From NCBI GenBank assembly GCA_024277855.1, contig JAJRUJ010000035.1, positions 1 through 37,584 on the forward strand: DNA of 37,584 nt. Direction: 5' to 3'. Below the pieces are notes generated by a model, which saw only the letters and a list, made by a program, of their open reading frames with translations, did no database searches and was not told where the DNA came from. Position numbers and translations under genes: made by a program. Of this stretch, positions 8,165 through 15,730 are shown in pieces. The stretch comes from Candidatus Zixiibacteriota bacterium (GTDB lineage: Bacteria; Zixibacteria; MSB-5A5; WJJR01; JAJRUJ01). Every line of letters starts with the position of its first letter. The stretch's first letter is position 1.

Positions 8165-9520
8165 ATGGTTAACCCCCACAAAGATGACAGGTTCTTCAAG
8201 GTTATCCTCAGTTCAATCGCCGACGGCGTGTTCACGGTTGACAGCGACCGGGTGATTACCAGTTTCAATCCGGCGGCCGAAAAAATTACCGGCGTACCGG
8301 CTTCGAAAGCCATCGGTAAACGCTGCTATGAAATTTTCCATGCCGATGTTTGCGAGGAGGGCTGTCTGCTCGAAAAGACTCTGCAAACCGCGAGGGAGTC
8401 AATTGATCAGCCGGTCAACATCACCAATGCCGCTGGAGAGAAAATCCCGATCAGCATTTCGACGGCCGTCCTGCGCGACGATGACGGCAATGTGCTGGGG
8501 GCGGTGGAGACATTTCGTGATCTTTCCGCCCTTGAACATCTGCGTAAAGAGCTATATAAGAATTATTCATTTGAAGATATTATCTCCAAAAGCCCGCTGA
8601 TGCACAAATTATTCGCGATCATGCCCGATGTTGCTGAAAGTGAGAGTACGGTCTTAATCCAGGGGCCATCGGGGTCGGGCAAAGAACTTTTCGCGCGCGC
8701 GATACATAACCTCAGTCCTCGCCGCGCCAACAAATATGTCGTGGTCAATTGCGGTACCTTGCCGACACAGTTATTCGAGTCGGAAATATTCGGCTACGTC
8801 AAAGGCGCTTTCACCGATGCCCGACGCGACAAACAAGGCAAAATTGCCGTTGCCGAGGGAGGAACGGTTTTTTTGGATGAAATCGGCGAACTGCCGATGT
8901 CCACGCAGGTCAAGTTTCTCCGGTTGTTGCAGCAACACGAATATGAACCGCTGGGTTCGACCGAGTGCCGCCGGGCCGATATTCGCATAGTTGCCGCAAC
9001 TAACCGCAACCTCCAGGAATTGATTGCGGCCGGGAAATTCCGGGACGATCTCTATTTTCGGCTGGCCGTCGTGAAATTTCAACTGCCGACGTTGCGGGAA
9101 CGTCGAGAAGATATTCCGTATCTGGTGGACCACTTTATCAAAAAGAACAACGCCAGACGGGGCAAAAATGTCATTTCGGTCAGCCCCGAAGTGATGAGTA
9201 TTCTCCTGCGGCAGGGATTTCCCGGCAATGTCCGTGAATTGGAGAACATCATCGAATATTGCTTCGTTGTTTGTCGTGGCAGTATTATCCAAAAAGACCA
9301 TCTGCCTTCCGAACTTCTTTCCGGAGAGCCGGCCGGCTCGCCGCCGGTCAACGGGCAATCACCGGTAGCCCTGGCCATCGATGAGGAAGAACGAATCAGG
9401 TCGGCATTGTCGCGGGCCGGGGGTAATCAAACCAAAGCGGCGGCCGAGTTGCGAATCAATCGCACTACTCTCTGGCGGAAAATGAAATCCTATGGTATCT
9501 GCCGCAAGGATACCAGCTGA
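8165..9520 (+). CDS. PAS-domain sigma54-dependent transcriptional activator
   Basis: A 451-residue bacterial enhancer-binding protein with PAS (about 8-120), AAA+ (about 140-370) and a Fis-type HTH at the C-terminus ('GGNQTKAAAELRINRTTLWRKM'-type helix pair). The AAA+ core has Walker A GPSGSGKE (167-174), the sigma54-contact loop GAFTDA (214-219; the common form is GAFTGA), and Walker B 'GGTVFLDEIGE'. There is no receiver domain, so the input is the PAS domain, which carries C54, C63 and C67 in the pattern CYEIF...C...C, suggesting a redox or metal-cluster signal. The next gene downstream has repeated half-sites and a -24/-12 promoter, so it is the obvious target. Transcribed from its own predicted sigma70 promoter. 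Confidence 0.95.
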   Translation: MVNPHKDDRFFKVILSSIADGVFTVDSDRVITSFNPAAEKITGVPASKAIGKRCYEIFHADVCEEGCLLEKTLQTARESIDQPVNITNAAGEKIPISISTAVLRDDDGNVLGAVETFRDLSALEHLRKELYKNYSFEDIISKSPLMHKLFAIMPDVAESESTVLIQGPSGSGKELFARAIHNLSPRRANKYVVVNCGTLPTQLFESEIFGYVKGAFTDARRDKQGKIAVAEGGTVFLDEIGELPMSTQVKFLRLLQQHEYEPLGSTECRRADIRIVAATNRNLQELIAAGKFRDDLYFRLAVVKFQLPTLRERREDIPYLVDHFIKKNNARRGKNVISVSPEVMSILLRQGFPGNVRELENIIEYCFVVCRGSIIQKDHLPSELLSGEPAGSPPVNGQSPVALAIDEEERIRSALSRAGGNQTKAAAELRINRTTLWRKMKSYGICRKDTS

Positions 9521-9556
9521 TTTTCTCGTTCGACTTTCCTTCCAAGTTCCGCTGCA

Positions 9557-9609
9557 TGCAACAATTCAAATCGTTGCACTGCAACACCAATGATGCAACA
9601 CTTGCAACA
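9557..9609 (+). promoter_or_regulatory. Upstream activator sites: repeated TGCAACA / GTTGCA half-sites
   Basis: TGCAACA occurs at 9557-9563, 9580-9586, 9594-9600 and 9603-9609. An inverted GTTGCA at 9573-9578 gives TGCAAC-N10-GTTGCA (9557-9578) and the near-perfect palindrome GTTGCACTGCAAC (9573-9585). A further TGTTGCA lies at 9659-9665. The array sits about 70-115 bases upstream of the -24 element, the usual place for enhancer sites of sigma54 activators. The activator encoded just upstream is the likely binder; this is inference. Confidence 0.65.
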
Positions 9610-9670
9610 ATGATATCTGTCAAAAGCTCTATCTTGTTGTTTTACAATGTCATAAATATGTTGCATCTAT

Positions 9671-9685
9671 CGGCACTCTTCTTGC
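9671..9685 (+). promoter_or_regulatory. Sigma54 (-24/-12) promoter of the redox operon
   Basis: The sequence CGGCACTCTTCTTGC matches the TGGCAC-N5-TTGC consensus except at the first base. The invariant GG (9672-9673) and GC (9684-9685) are exactly ten bases apart. Transcription would begin near 9697, just ahead of the ribosome site TTGGAG (9698-9703) and ATG 9710. Confidence 0.75.
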
Positions 9686-9709
9686 CACTGCTCAGCATTG
9701 GAGTAGAGT

Positions 9710-10477
9710 ATGATTGTTGCATTGCCGAAATTTAACGACATTGTCGCCCCCTCATTTGAAGTGGCTCGTTATTTCGTGATCGTCACCATCGATGGGGGAA
9801 AAGAACTCGCGCGCGAAACCGTTCAATGTGCTGGGTGTAAGGGATTCGCGCGAGTTGCCCTTGTCCGTGACAGTCGGGCTAATGTGTTGGTTTGTAACGG
9901 GATTAAGGAGTTTTACCGCAACCTGATCGAGTCTTCCGGCATATCGATCTATGCCAATGTCAGTGGTACGATTGATGAAGCCATCGATGATTATCTTGCC
10001 CAGCGCCTGCATCCGGACTCATTGGTTGTGAACGAGCCGGAAACCGGAGACTCTGCGGCGCTTGGGGATCTCATCTGTTGGACTACCGAATTATTTACCG
10101 CAAAAGGATATGCCGTCCGTCCCGGCGCTGATCGTGCCCCGTTTCCGGTCGATCTGATCGCCGAAATCGAATGTCCTCTCTGCCACAAACCGGTACGGGT
10201 GGCGATCTGCTGTGGCGCGCATGCTTACCGCAGCGATCAGGAGATCAAGCGGTTGCATCAGGTTGCCTGCGCCGATTATCATGCGCAGGTTTATATCCAC
10301 TCCTCAACCACAATGGCGGTCAATTGCTGCGCCGAGTATGGCATTGAACTAATCGACCCGCATGCGGTGGTCACCGAAGACATCCGATCCATGACAAACC
10401 ACATCCCACTCCTCAAACAGACAATCGTGGGGCATGAACAAGCATCGGGAAATGTGGATCTCATCGACCGGCCGTAA
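9710..10477 (+). CDS. NifX/NafY-like dinitrogenase cofactor-domain protein with C-terminal cysteine region
   Basis: A 255-residue soluble protein. Residues 1 to about 100 resemble the dinitrogenase iron-molybdenum cofactor domain: 'ALPKFNDIVAPSFEVARYF', 'CAGCKGFARVAL' and a 'NVSGTIDEAIDDYL' helix. The remainder is less familiar and has 'CPLCHKPVRVAICCGAH' and later 'NCCAEYGIELIDPH', which could hold a metal or cluster. No nitrogenase genes are visible. Relatives of this domain outside nitrogen fixation occur beside anaerobic redox operons and are thought to carry metal clusters. It is the first gene after the sigma54 promoter and is followed by the Hmc-like complex, so a role in assembly or sensing for that complex is plausible but inferred. 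Confidence 0.75.
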   Translation: MIVALPKFNDIVAPSFEVARYFVIVTIDGGKELARETVQCAGCKGFARVALVRDSRANVLVCNGIKEFYRNLIESSGISIYANVSGTIDEAIDDYLAQRLHPDSLVVNEPETGDSAALGDLICWTTELFTAKGYAVRPGADRAPFPVDLIAEIECPLCHKPVRVAICCGAHAYRSDQEIKRLHQVACADYHAQVYIHSSTTMAVNCCAEYGIELIDPHAVVTEDIRSMTNHIPLLKQTIVGHEQASGNVDLIDRP

Positions 10478-10508
10478 GGCAAAGACCGGCAAATATCCCA
10501 TTGGAGAT

Positions 10509-11966
10509 ATGATGAAATTGACGCCACTCACTGCTGAAGAAAAAAACAGAGCTTTTGCGCCGACGAAAAAGCCGGAGGTCATTGAAAAACAACGGCTCGC
10601 TGTCCGTTATCATATTGAGGATTTCCCGGTTGACGACCGACCCCGGCGATTTCTCAATGCCTTTGCCGCGATCCTGCGCCATTCGAATTATCGTTTTGCT
10701 CTCGATCATTTTGTTCGAATAAGCGCCAAATGTTCGCGTTGCGCGACCAGTTGTCAAGTCTACCTGGCCACCGGTGATCCGGAAGATATTCCCTGTAAGC
10801 GGTCGGAGTTATTACTCAGTGTCTACCGTCGCCATTTTACCCTCGGCGGCTCGGTGCGGGGACGGTTATTTGATCGCGGTCACCTCACCGATGCCATGAT
10901 CCAAAAGATGGCTGATTCCTTCTGGAACTGTACTGCCTGCCGGCGTTGCACGATGGAGTGTCCGTCGGGTATTGACCATGCGCTGATTACCCATCTTGGC
11001 CGCTATATCCTCAGCGAAATCGGCATCGCCCCCCGGGCGCTGGTGATCAGTACCCGGGAGCAACTCGAGGGCGCCACCGGGAATACCTCGGCGATCCCCT
11101 TACCCGCCCTGGTCGATACGCTCGAATTCCTCGAAGAGGATATGAAAGAAGAAAAAGGGATCGATATTCTCTTTCCTCGCGATGTCGAAAATGCCGATTG
11201 GGTATTTTTTCCCGCAGTCAGTGATTTTTTAATGGAGGCCGAAACGCTGATGGGGGTTGCCGCGGTGTTTGCCGCCACCGGCGATTCGTGGACCATCGGC
11301 ACGGGATATTTCGACGGAATCAACTATGGCCTGTTTTACAGCGACCGCATCCTTGAGCGGGTCGTCAAAAAAGTCGACGCGGAAACCCGTCGTCTCAAAG
11401 GCAAAAATGTTCTGATCGGGGAGTGTGGGCATGCTTCGCGGTCGGCCAAATATTTCCTCCCCACCCACTGTGGCGGCGATAAAGCTCTCCCGGTCGTCAA
11501 TATTATGGAATATACCCATCAGGCCTGGAAAGAGGGCCGGCTCAAACTCAAAGCCAATACGATCAAACGACGGGTGACCTATCACGATCCCTGTAACATC
11601 GCCCGTCAGCGCTGGATTACCGAACAACCGCGCGAGTTATTGAAAGCAATCTGTGTGGACTTCGTCGAGATGACGCCGAATCGTGACGAGAATATTTGTT
11701 GCGGTGGTGGCGGGGGAACAGTCTCAATCGATGAAATCCGCCCTTACCGTACAGCCGTCGGCGGCCGGGCCAAGGCCGAACAAATCAGGGCGACGGGGGC
11801 GAAGTACGTCGTTGCCCCCTGCGCCAATTGCAAGAAACAATTAAAAGAACTGCTGGAAGACCAGAAAATTGATTGTGAGGTGATCGGTTTACACGATCTG
11901 CTTTATCGCGCCATCGAATTCGATGCGCCGCCAACGTCCGCCGAGGAACCGCAAAAGGAGGAATAG
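10509..11966 (+). CDS. HdrD/DsrK/HmcF-like CCG-domain iron-sulfur protein
   Basis: Cytoplasmic iron-sulfur subunit of a membrane redox complex. Two N-terminal [4Fe-4S] motifs are seen, 'CSRCATSCQVY' and 'CTACRRCTMECPSG'. The C-terminal part has a cysteine-rich CCG domain: 'YHDPCNIAR', 'NICCGGGGGT' and 'APCANCKKQL', the ligand set of the catalytic cluster of HdrB/HdrD, DsrK and TmcB. An earlier 'GECGHASRSAK' is a partial second set. At about 485 residues it fits HmcF/TmcB/DsrK. The start is ATG 10509 or 10512 with GGAG at 10503-10506; an ATG at 10434 would overlap the upstream gene by 44 bases. Context with a NarI-like b cytochrome matches DsrMK and HmcEF. The cytoplasmic substrate, perhaps a disulfide, is unknown. 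Confidence 0.9.
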   Translation: MMKLTPLTAEEKNRAFAPTKKPEVIEKQRLAVRYHIEDFPVDDRPRRFLNAFAAILRHSNYRFALDHFVRISAKCSRCATSCQVYLATGDPEDIPCKRSELLLSVYRRHFTLGGSVRGRLFDRGHLTDAMIQKMADSFWNCTACRRCTMECPSGIDHALITHLGRYILSEIGIAPRALVISTREQLEGATGNTSAIPLPALVDTLEFLEEDMKEEKGIDILFPRDVENADWVFFPAVSDFLMEAETLMGVAAVFAATGDSWTIGTGYFDGINYGLFYSDRILERVVKKVDAETRRLKGKNVLIGECGHASRSAKYFLPTHCGGDKALPVVNIMEYTHQAWKEGRLKLKANTIKRRVTYHDPCNIARQRWITEQPRELLKAICVDFVEMTPNRDENICCGGGGGTVSIDEIRPYRTAVGGRAKAEQIRATGAKYVVAPCANCKKQLKELLEDQKIDCEVIGLHDLLYRAIEFDAPPTSAEEPQKEE

Positions 11967-11970
11967 CGCT

Positions 11971-12675
11971 TTGAAGATCCTGCTGGAATTCGCCCGTGGA
12001 CCGCTTTTTCGACTAACCTTTGCCGTAATGGTTCTCGGACTGGCCCGGATATTAATCCTCGACATCTGGGGAATGATCGAGGCCTACCGGCGCGCGGGAG
12101 ACAAAAATATACCCTGGAAACTGACGATGATCCGCACCGTCGAGTGGTTGTTCCCGGTCAAGCGAGTAATGCACCATCGGCCGCTCTACAGTCTCACCGG
12201 GATTCTCTTCCATATCGGTTTGCTCACCGTGCCTCTTTTCCTGTTCGCCCATGTGCAGCTTTGGCGGAGTGGGATCGGCTTCGGCTGGTTTACACTGCCC
12301 CGGCTGTGGGCCGACATCCTGACGATCATGACCATCGTCATGGGGGCGGGCCTTTTTTTCGGACGATTGGGGCACAGCAAATCGCGCGTGATCAGCCGCA
12401 AGCAGGATTATCTCTGGCCGCTTTTGTTGATCATTCCCTTTGTCACCGGCTTTATCTGTGCTAATCTCGGAGTTGCGCCGAAGTTTTATCACTTGGTGCT
12501 GTTGACTCATATCCTCTCGGCCGAATTGATTTTTGTTTTGCTGCCCTTTACCAAAATTGCCCATTGCGTACTGATGCCGTTGTCACAAATAGTGATGACG
12601 CTGGCCTGGAAATTTCCCGCCAAAGTCGACGAGGACATTTGTGTGACCTTGAATAAGAAAGGGGCGCCGGTATGA
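11971..12675 (+). CDS. NarI/DsrM/HmcE-like membrane cytochrome b subunit
   Basis: A 234-residue membrane protein with about five hydrophobic segments, resembling the nitrate reductase gamma family (NarI, DsrM, HmcE). Histidines suited to b-haem lie in 'FHIGLLTVPLFLFAH' and in 'FYHLVLLTHILSAE'. It would exchange electrons between menaquinone and the adjacent CCG iron-sulfur protein. The start is a TTG at 11971, chosen because GGAGG (11957-11961) sits nine bases upstream; the frame is open to 11923 but that overlaps the preceding gene without a ribosome site. Its stop overlaps the next start in an ATGA arrangement, implying translational coupling. Confidence 0.85.
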   Translation: MKILLEFARGPLFRLTFAVMVLGLARILILDIWGMIEAYRRAGDKNIPWKLTMIRTVEWLFPVKRVMHHRPLYSLTGILFHIGLLTVPLFLFAHVQLWRSGIGFGWFTLPRLWADILTIMTIVMGAGLFFGRLGHSKSRVISRKQDYLWPLLLIIPFVTGFICANLGVAPKFYHLVLLTHILSAELIFVLLPFTKIAHCVLMPLSQIVMTLAWKFPAKVDEDICVTLNKKGAPV

Positions 12676-13427
12676 GTATTGCCATTCTCACCGACGTGAC
12701 CAAGTGTATTGGTTGTGCCGAATGCGTGGTCGCCTGTAAGCAGGTGCATGGCCTGGACAAAGACCTGCCTCGGGTTTGGCAGAAAAACGACGGTCTTTCG
12801 GCCTGTTCATGGACTTCGGTTATCCAGCGTCCGGGGAATCACTATATCCGCAAGCAGTGTCGTCATTGTCTCGAACCGGCCTGCGCCGCGTCCTGCCCGG
12901 TCGGGGCGTTGCATACAACTAAATCCGGCGCGGTGATCTATGACGATCAGAAATGTCTCGGCTGCCGCTATTGTATGACGGCCTGTCCGTATGGGATCCC
13001 GCGATATGATTGGGATCGACGCGTGCCGTATGTGCGTAAGTGCATCCTCTGTTTTGAGCGGTTGGAAAGAGGGCTGCAACCGGCCTGTACCACGGCCTGC
13101 CCGACCGGTGCAACCATTTTCGGCGAGCGGGCTGAGTTGATTGCCGAAGGACACCGTCGCATCAAGGCCGAACCGGAGAAGTACCTCAATCGTGTCTGGG
13201 GTGAGCACGAAGTCGGGGGAACTTCGGTTCTCTATGTTTCGGACATCGACCTTGACTTTATGGCCTACAAACCGGGGCTGGATATCGCCCTGCCCACTAC
13301 GACCAAAAAAGCAATGGAAAGTGTTCCGCCCGCATTTCTGGGTATGGGGGCGACAATGCTTGGACTTAACTGGATTATCAAGCGCCGACAGAAACTACAG
13401 GGTCAATCTGAGGATAAAGAGGACTAA
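12672..13427 (+). CDS. Four-cluster [4Fe-4S] ferredoxin subunit (HmcB/DsrO/NrfC-like)
   Basis: A 251-residue electron-transfer subunit with four cysteine sets: 'CIGCAECVVACKQ', 'CRHCLEPACAASCPVG', 'CLGCRYCMTACPYG' and 'CILCFERLERGLQPACTTACPTGA'-type, the arrangement of NrfC, PsrB, DsrO and HmcB. The first cluster begins only a dozen residues from the start, so there is no Tat or Sec signal; a hydrophobic 'FLGMGATMLGLNWII' near the C-terminus followed by basic residues may anchor it. This suggests a cytoplasmic face, unlike DsrO and HybA, which have Tat signals. It partners with the downstream NrfD-type quinone subunit. Start ATG 12672 overlaps the upstream stop. Confidence 0.88.
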   Translation: MSIAILTDVTKCIGCAECVVACKQVHGLDKDLPRVWQKNDGLSACSWTSVIQRPGNHYIRKQCRHCLEPACAASCPVGALHTTKSGAVIYDDQKCLGCRYCMTACPYGIPRYDWDRRVPYVRKCILCFERLERGLQPACTTACPTGATIFGERAELIAEGHRRIKAEPEKYLNRVWGEHEVGGTSVLYVSDIDLDFMAYKPGLDIALPTTTKKAMESVPPAFLGMGATMLGLNWIIKRRQKLQGQSEDKED

Positions 13428-13430
13428 TCG

Positions 13431-15305
13431 ATGAATCGGGTACATGTCACCAAGACGATACTCTGGATGTTGACCGGCCTGGCCCTGGCGGTTGCGCTGA
13501 CGCGGTTTGCCTTCGGCCTGGGCGTGACGACCAACTTAACCGATACGACTCCCTGGGGCTTGTGGATCGGTTTCGATGTGATGGCCGGCGTCGCCCTCGG
13601 CGCCGGGGGGTTTGTGATCACCGCGATTTTCTATATCCTGCGCCAGGAAAAATTCCATCCTTTGGTTCGACCGGCGGTCCTGACCGCATTGCTCGGCTAC
13701 ATCGCGGTTATCCTCTCGCTGTTGGTCGATCTGGGGCTGCCCTGGAATATCTGGCACATGATGATCTATTGGAATCCGCACTCACCGCTATTTGAAGTTG
13801 GTTGGTGTGTCATGCTCTATACAACCGTCCTCCTGCTTGAATTTTCGCCCGTGCCGTTGGCCGAAACCAGCCGCTGGGCGAATATCCGACGGGTGTTGAT
13901 GAAGTTCCGGTTCCCGTTGGTGTTGTTGGGGATTATGCTTTCGACTTTGCATCAGTCCTCCCTGGGATCGTTGTTTTTAATTACGCCGTTCAAATCATAC
14001 CCGTTGTGGTATACGCCCCTGTTGCCGATTTTATTTTTCATCTCGGCAATCGCGCTGGGGTTGATGATGGTCTCCTTCGAAAGTCTTTGCACCTCCTGGC
14101 TCTACCGTCGTCCGGCGGAGAATAATCTCGTCGCCCGGCTGGGTTCGGCGGCCCGCTGGGTGCTTGGGTTCTATTTGCTGGTGCGTTTGCTCGACCTGAA
14201 AATAAGCGGGAACCTGGCGCTGATTTTTTCCGGCAACTGGGAAAGTTGGCTGTTTATCGCTGAGTTGCTGATCATGGCAATCATCCCGATTATCCTGTTT
14301 TCGATTCCCCGCGTGCGGCATTCGGCCACCGGGCAATGGATCGGCTCGTTTCTTGTCGTGGCGGGGACGATTCTTAATCGGGTCAATGTTGGTGGGCTGA
14401 CCATGGTCGGGACAACCGGCGAATACTACTTCCCTTCCTGGATGGAGGTCAGCATCAGCGCCGGAATTGTCGCTGCCCTTGCCCTGGTGTTTCTCTTTGC
14501 GATTGAGAAATTCCAAATTTGGGAAACACGGCCCCGGGAACCGGAAAGCGACCCGCATGTTCAACCCGCCTTCAGCCGGGGCGGACAAACATGGCTGGGC
14601 AGCCCGTCGGTGGCGGGCCGCACCAGGTACTCACTGGCTTTTATCATCGCCGTGGCAATCGGTTTTGCCCTGATTCCCGCACATAAAATCGACAGTTCCG
14701 GGGTTGTCGATATTGTGGCGGCGCGAGCGCTTGGAGGTGACACGCTTTTTGTGGACGGCAATCGTGACGGTTTCGGTGTTGCCTTTCCCCATGCCGCGCA
14801 TATTAAGGCCGGGAAGGGTAAAGAATCCTGTGTGGGTTGCCACCATATGAACTTGCCGCTCGACCGGCAATCGGGGTGTTATTCCTGCCATCGAGGCATG
14901 TACCTGACTGCCGATGCCTTCGGCCATGATTGGCACGCATCCGCCGCCGGAGGAAATGTCGCCTGCGTCGATTGCCATACCAGAGGTGAGGACCGCACGG
15001 CGGCGACTGCTCGTCCCTGCGCGGACTGCCACAAGGACCTGATGCCGGAGGGGGCCGCGATCAAGGTCAACACCTATACCGTGCCCTCATATGCCGATGC
15101 GATGCATGATTTGTGTATCCCCTGTCACCGACAGGCCGCGGCAACAAACTCCGACCATCCGGACCTCTATCGCTGCCCCACCTGTCACAACGGGAAATCG
15201 CCGGACTGGCCGACTCTGGCCGGTCGTCAACCATGGAAACGACGATTGAACAACCACAACATTCTACCGGTCGTAAGCGCCGGTATCGAGGGGCCGACAC
15301 CGTGA
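13431..15305 (+). CDS. NrfD/HmcC-like quinone-interacting membrane protein fused to a six-haem cytochrome c domain
   Basis: A 624-residue fusion. Residues 1 to about 365 are a polytopic NrfD/PsrC/HmcC-like domain with roughly ten hydrophobic segments and family landmarks such as 'PWGLWIGFDVMAGVALGAGG' and 'HQSSLGSLF'. A further membrane segment (about 400-415) leads to a periplasmic C-domain with six CxxCH sites: CVGCH (467), CYSCH (483), CVDCH (512), CADCH (530), CIPCH (562) and CPTCH (582). 'HAAHIKAGKGKESCVGCHH' is class III cytochrome c style with extra histidines for bis-His ligation. In Hmc and Dsr complexes the cytochrome and the NrfD subunit are separate proteins; here they are joined. 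It would link periplasmic cytochromes with the quinone pool. Three bases separate it from the ferredoxin gene. Confidence 0.9.
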   Translation: MNRVHVTKTILWMLTGLALAVALTRFAFGLGVTTNLTDTTPWGLWIGFDVMAGVALGAGGFVITAIFYILRQEKFHPLVRPAVLTALLGYIAVILSLLVDLGLPWNIWHMMIYWNPHSPLFEVGWCVMLYTTVLLLEFSPVPLAETSRWANIRRVLMKFRFPLVLLGIMLSTLHQSSLGSLFLITPFKSYPLWYTPLLPILFFISAIALGLMMVSFESLCTSWLYRRPAENNLVARLGSAARWVLGFYLLVRLLDLKISGNLALIFSGNWESWLFIAELLIMAIIPIILFSIPRVRHSATGQWIGSFLVVAGTILNRVNVGGLTMVGTTGEYYFPSWMEVSISAGIVAALALVFLFAIEKFQIWETRPREPESDPHVQPAFSRGGQTWLGSPSVAGRTRYSLAFIIAVAIGFALIPAHKIDSSGVVDIVAARALGGDTLFVDGNRDGFGVAFPHAAHIKAGKGKESCVGCHHMNLPLDRQSGCYSCHRGMYLTADAFGHDWHASAAGGNVACVDCHTRGEDRTAATARPCADCHKDLMPEGAAIKVNTYTVPSYADAMHDLCIPCHRQAAATNSDHPDLYRCPTCHNGKSPDWPTLAGRQPWKRRLNNHNILPVVSAGIEGPTP

Positions 15306-15730
15306 TGAAAGCGAAAATATTAATTGTCGATGATGAACCGGATGTCAGTTTATACCTGACAACCATCCTCAAACAGGCCGGGTATGCTCCGACGGCCGTG
15401 GCCACGGTCAAGGCCGGCCTGGCGGCAATGGCGGAAGACATCCCGGCACTGGTTTGTCTCGATATCATGATCCCCAAGGAGTCGGGGATTTCGCTTTACC
15501 GACAGATGAAAGCCGATCCTCGACTGGCGAAGGTTCCGGTTTTGATCGTCAGCGGAGTTGTCCCGTCGTCCGATTCCGATTTCAACACCCTGATTGCCGA
15601 GTGGGATGTTCCCCCGCCGGACGATTATCTGGAAAAACCGATCAAAGTGGACGAATTTTTGGCGCGGGTGAAAGCGCTCCTGTCACGCCGAGTATCCGCC
15701 AGACCGCTGAGGAACAAATCCCATGGCTAA
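15305..15730 (+). CDS. Receiver-only response regulator
   Basis: A 141-residue CheY-like receiver with no output domain. The acidic pair is in 'ILIVDDEPDV', the likely phospho-acceptor in 'LVCLDIMIP', a conserved Ser/Thr in 'VLIVSG', and the lysine in 'YLEKPIKVDEF'. A loop insertion around 'VPSSDSDFNTLIAEWDVPPPDD' lies between the fourth and fifth strands. ATG 15305 shares its A with the TGA of the upstream cytochrome gene (TGATG), and the gene overlaps the next by eight bases, so it belongs to the redox operon. In Desulfovibrio a response-regulator gene (rrf1) also follows the hmc genes. It may act as a phosphate sink or bind a partner protein. Confidence 0.9.
   Translation: MKAKILIVDDEPDVSLYLTTILKQAGYAPTAVATVKAGLAAMAEDIPALVCLDIMIPKESGISLYRQMKADPRLAKVPVLIVSGVVPSSDSDFNTLIAEWDVPPPDDYLEKPIKVDEFLARVKALLSRRVSARPLRNKSHG

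Noticed and set aside
9710-10477. Evidence for nitrogen fixation from the NifX-like protein
   Set aside because: The domain occurs widely outside nif clusters and no nitrogenase structural or assembly genes are present in the window.
10434-10508. Earlier ATG (10434) for the CCG iron-sulfur protein
   Set aside because: It would overlap the upstream gene by 44 bases and add non-family residues; GGAG at 10503-10506 supports the start at 10509 or 10512.
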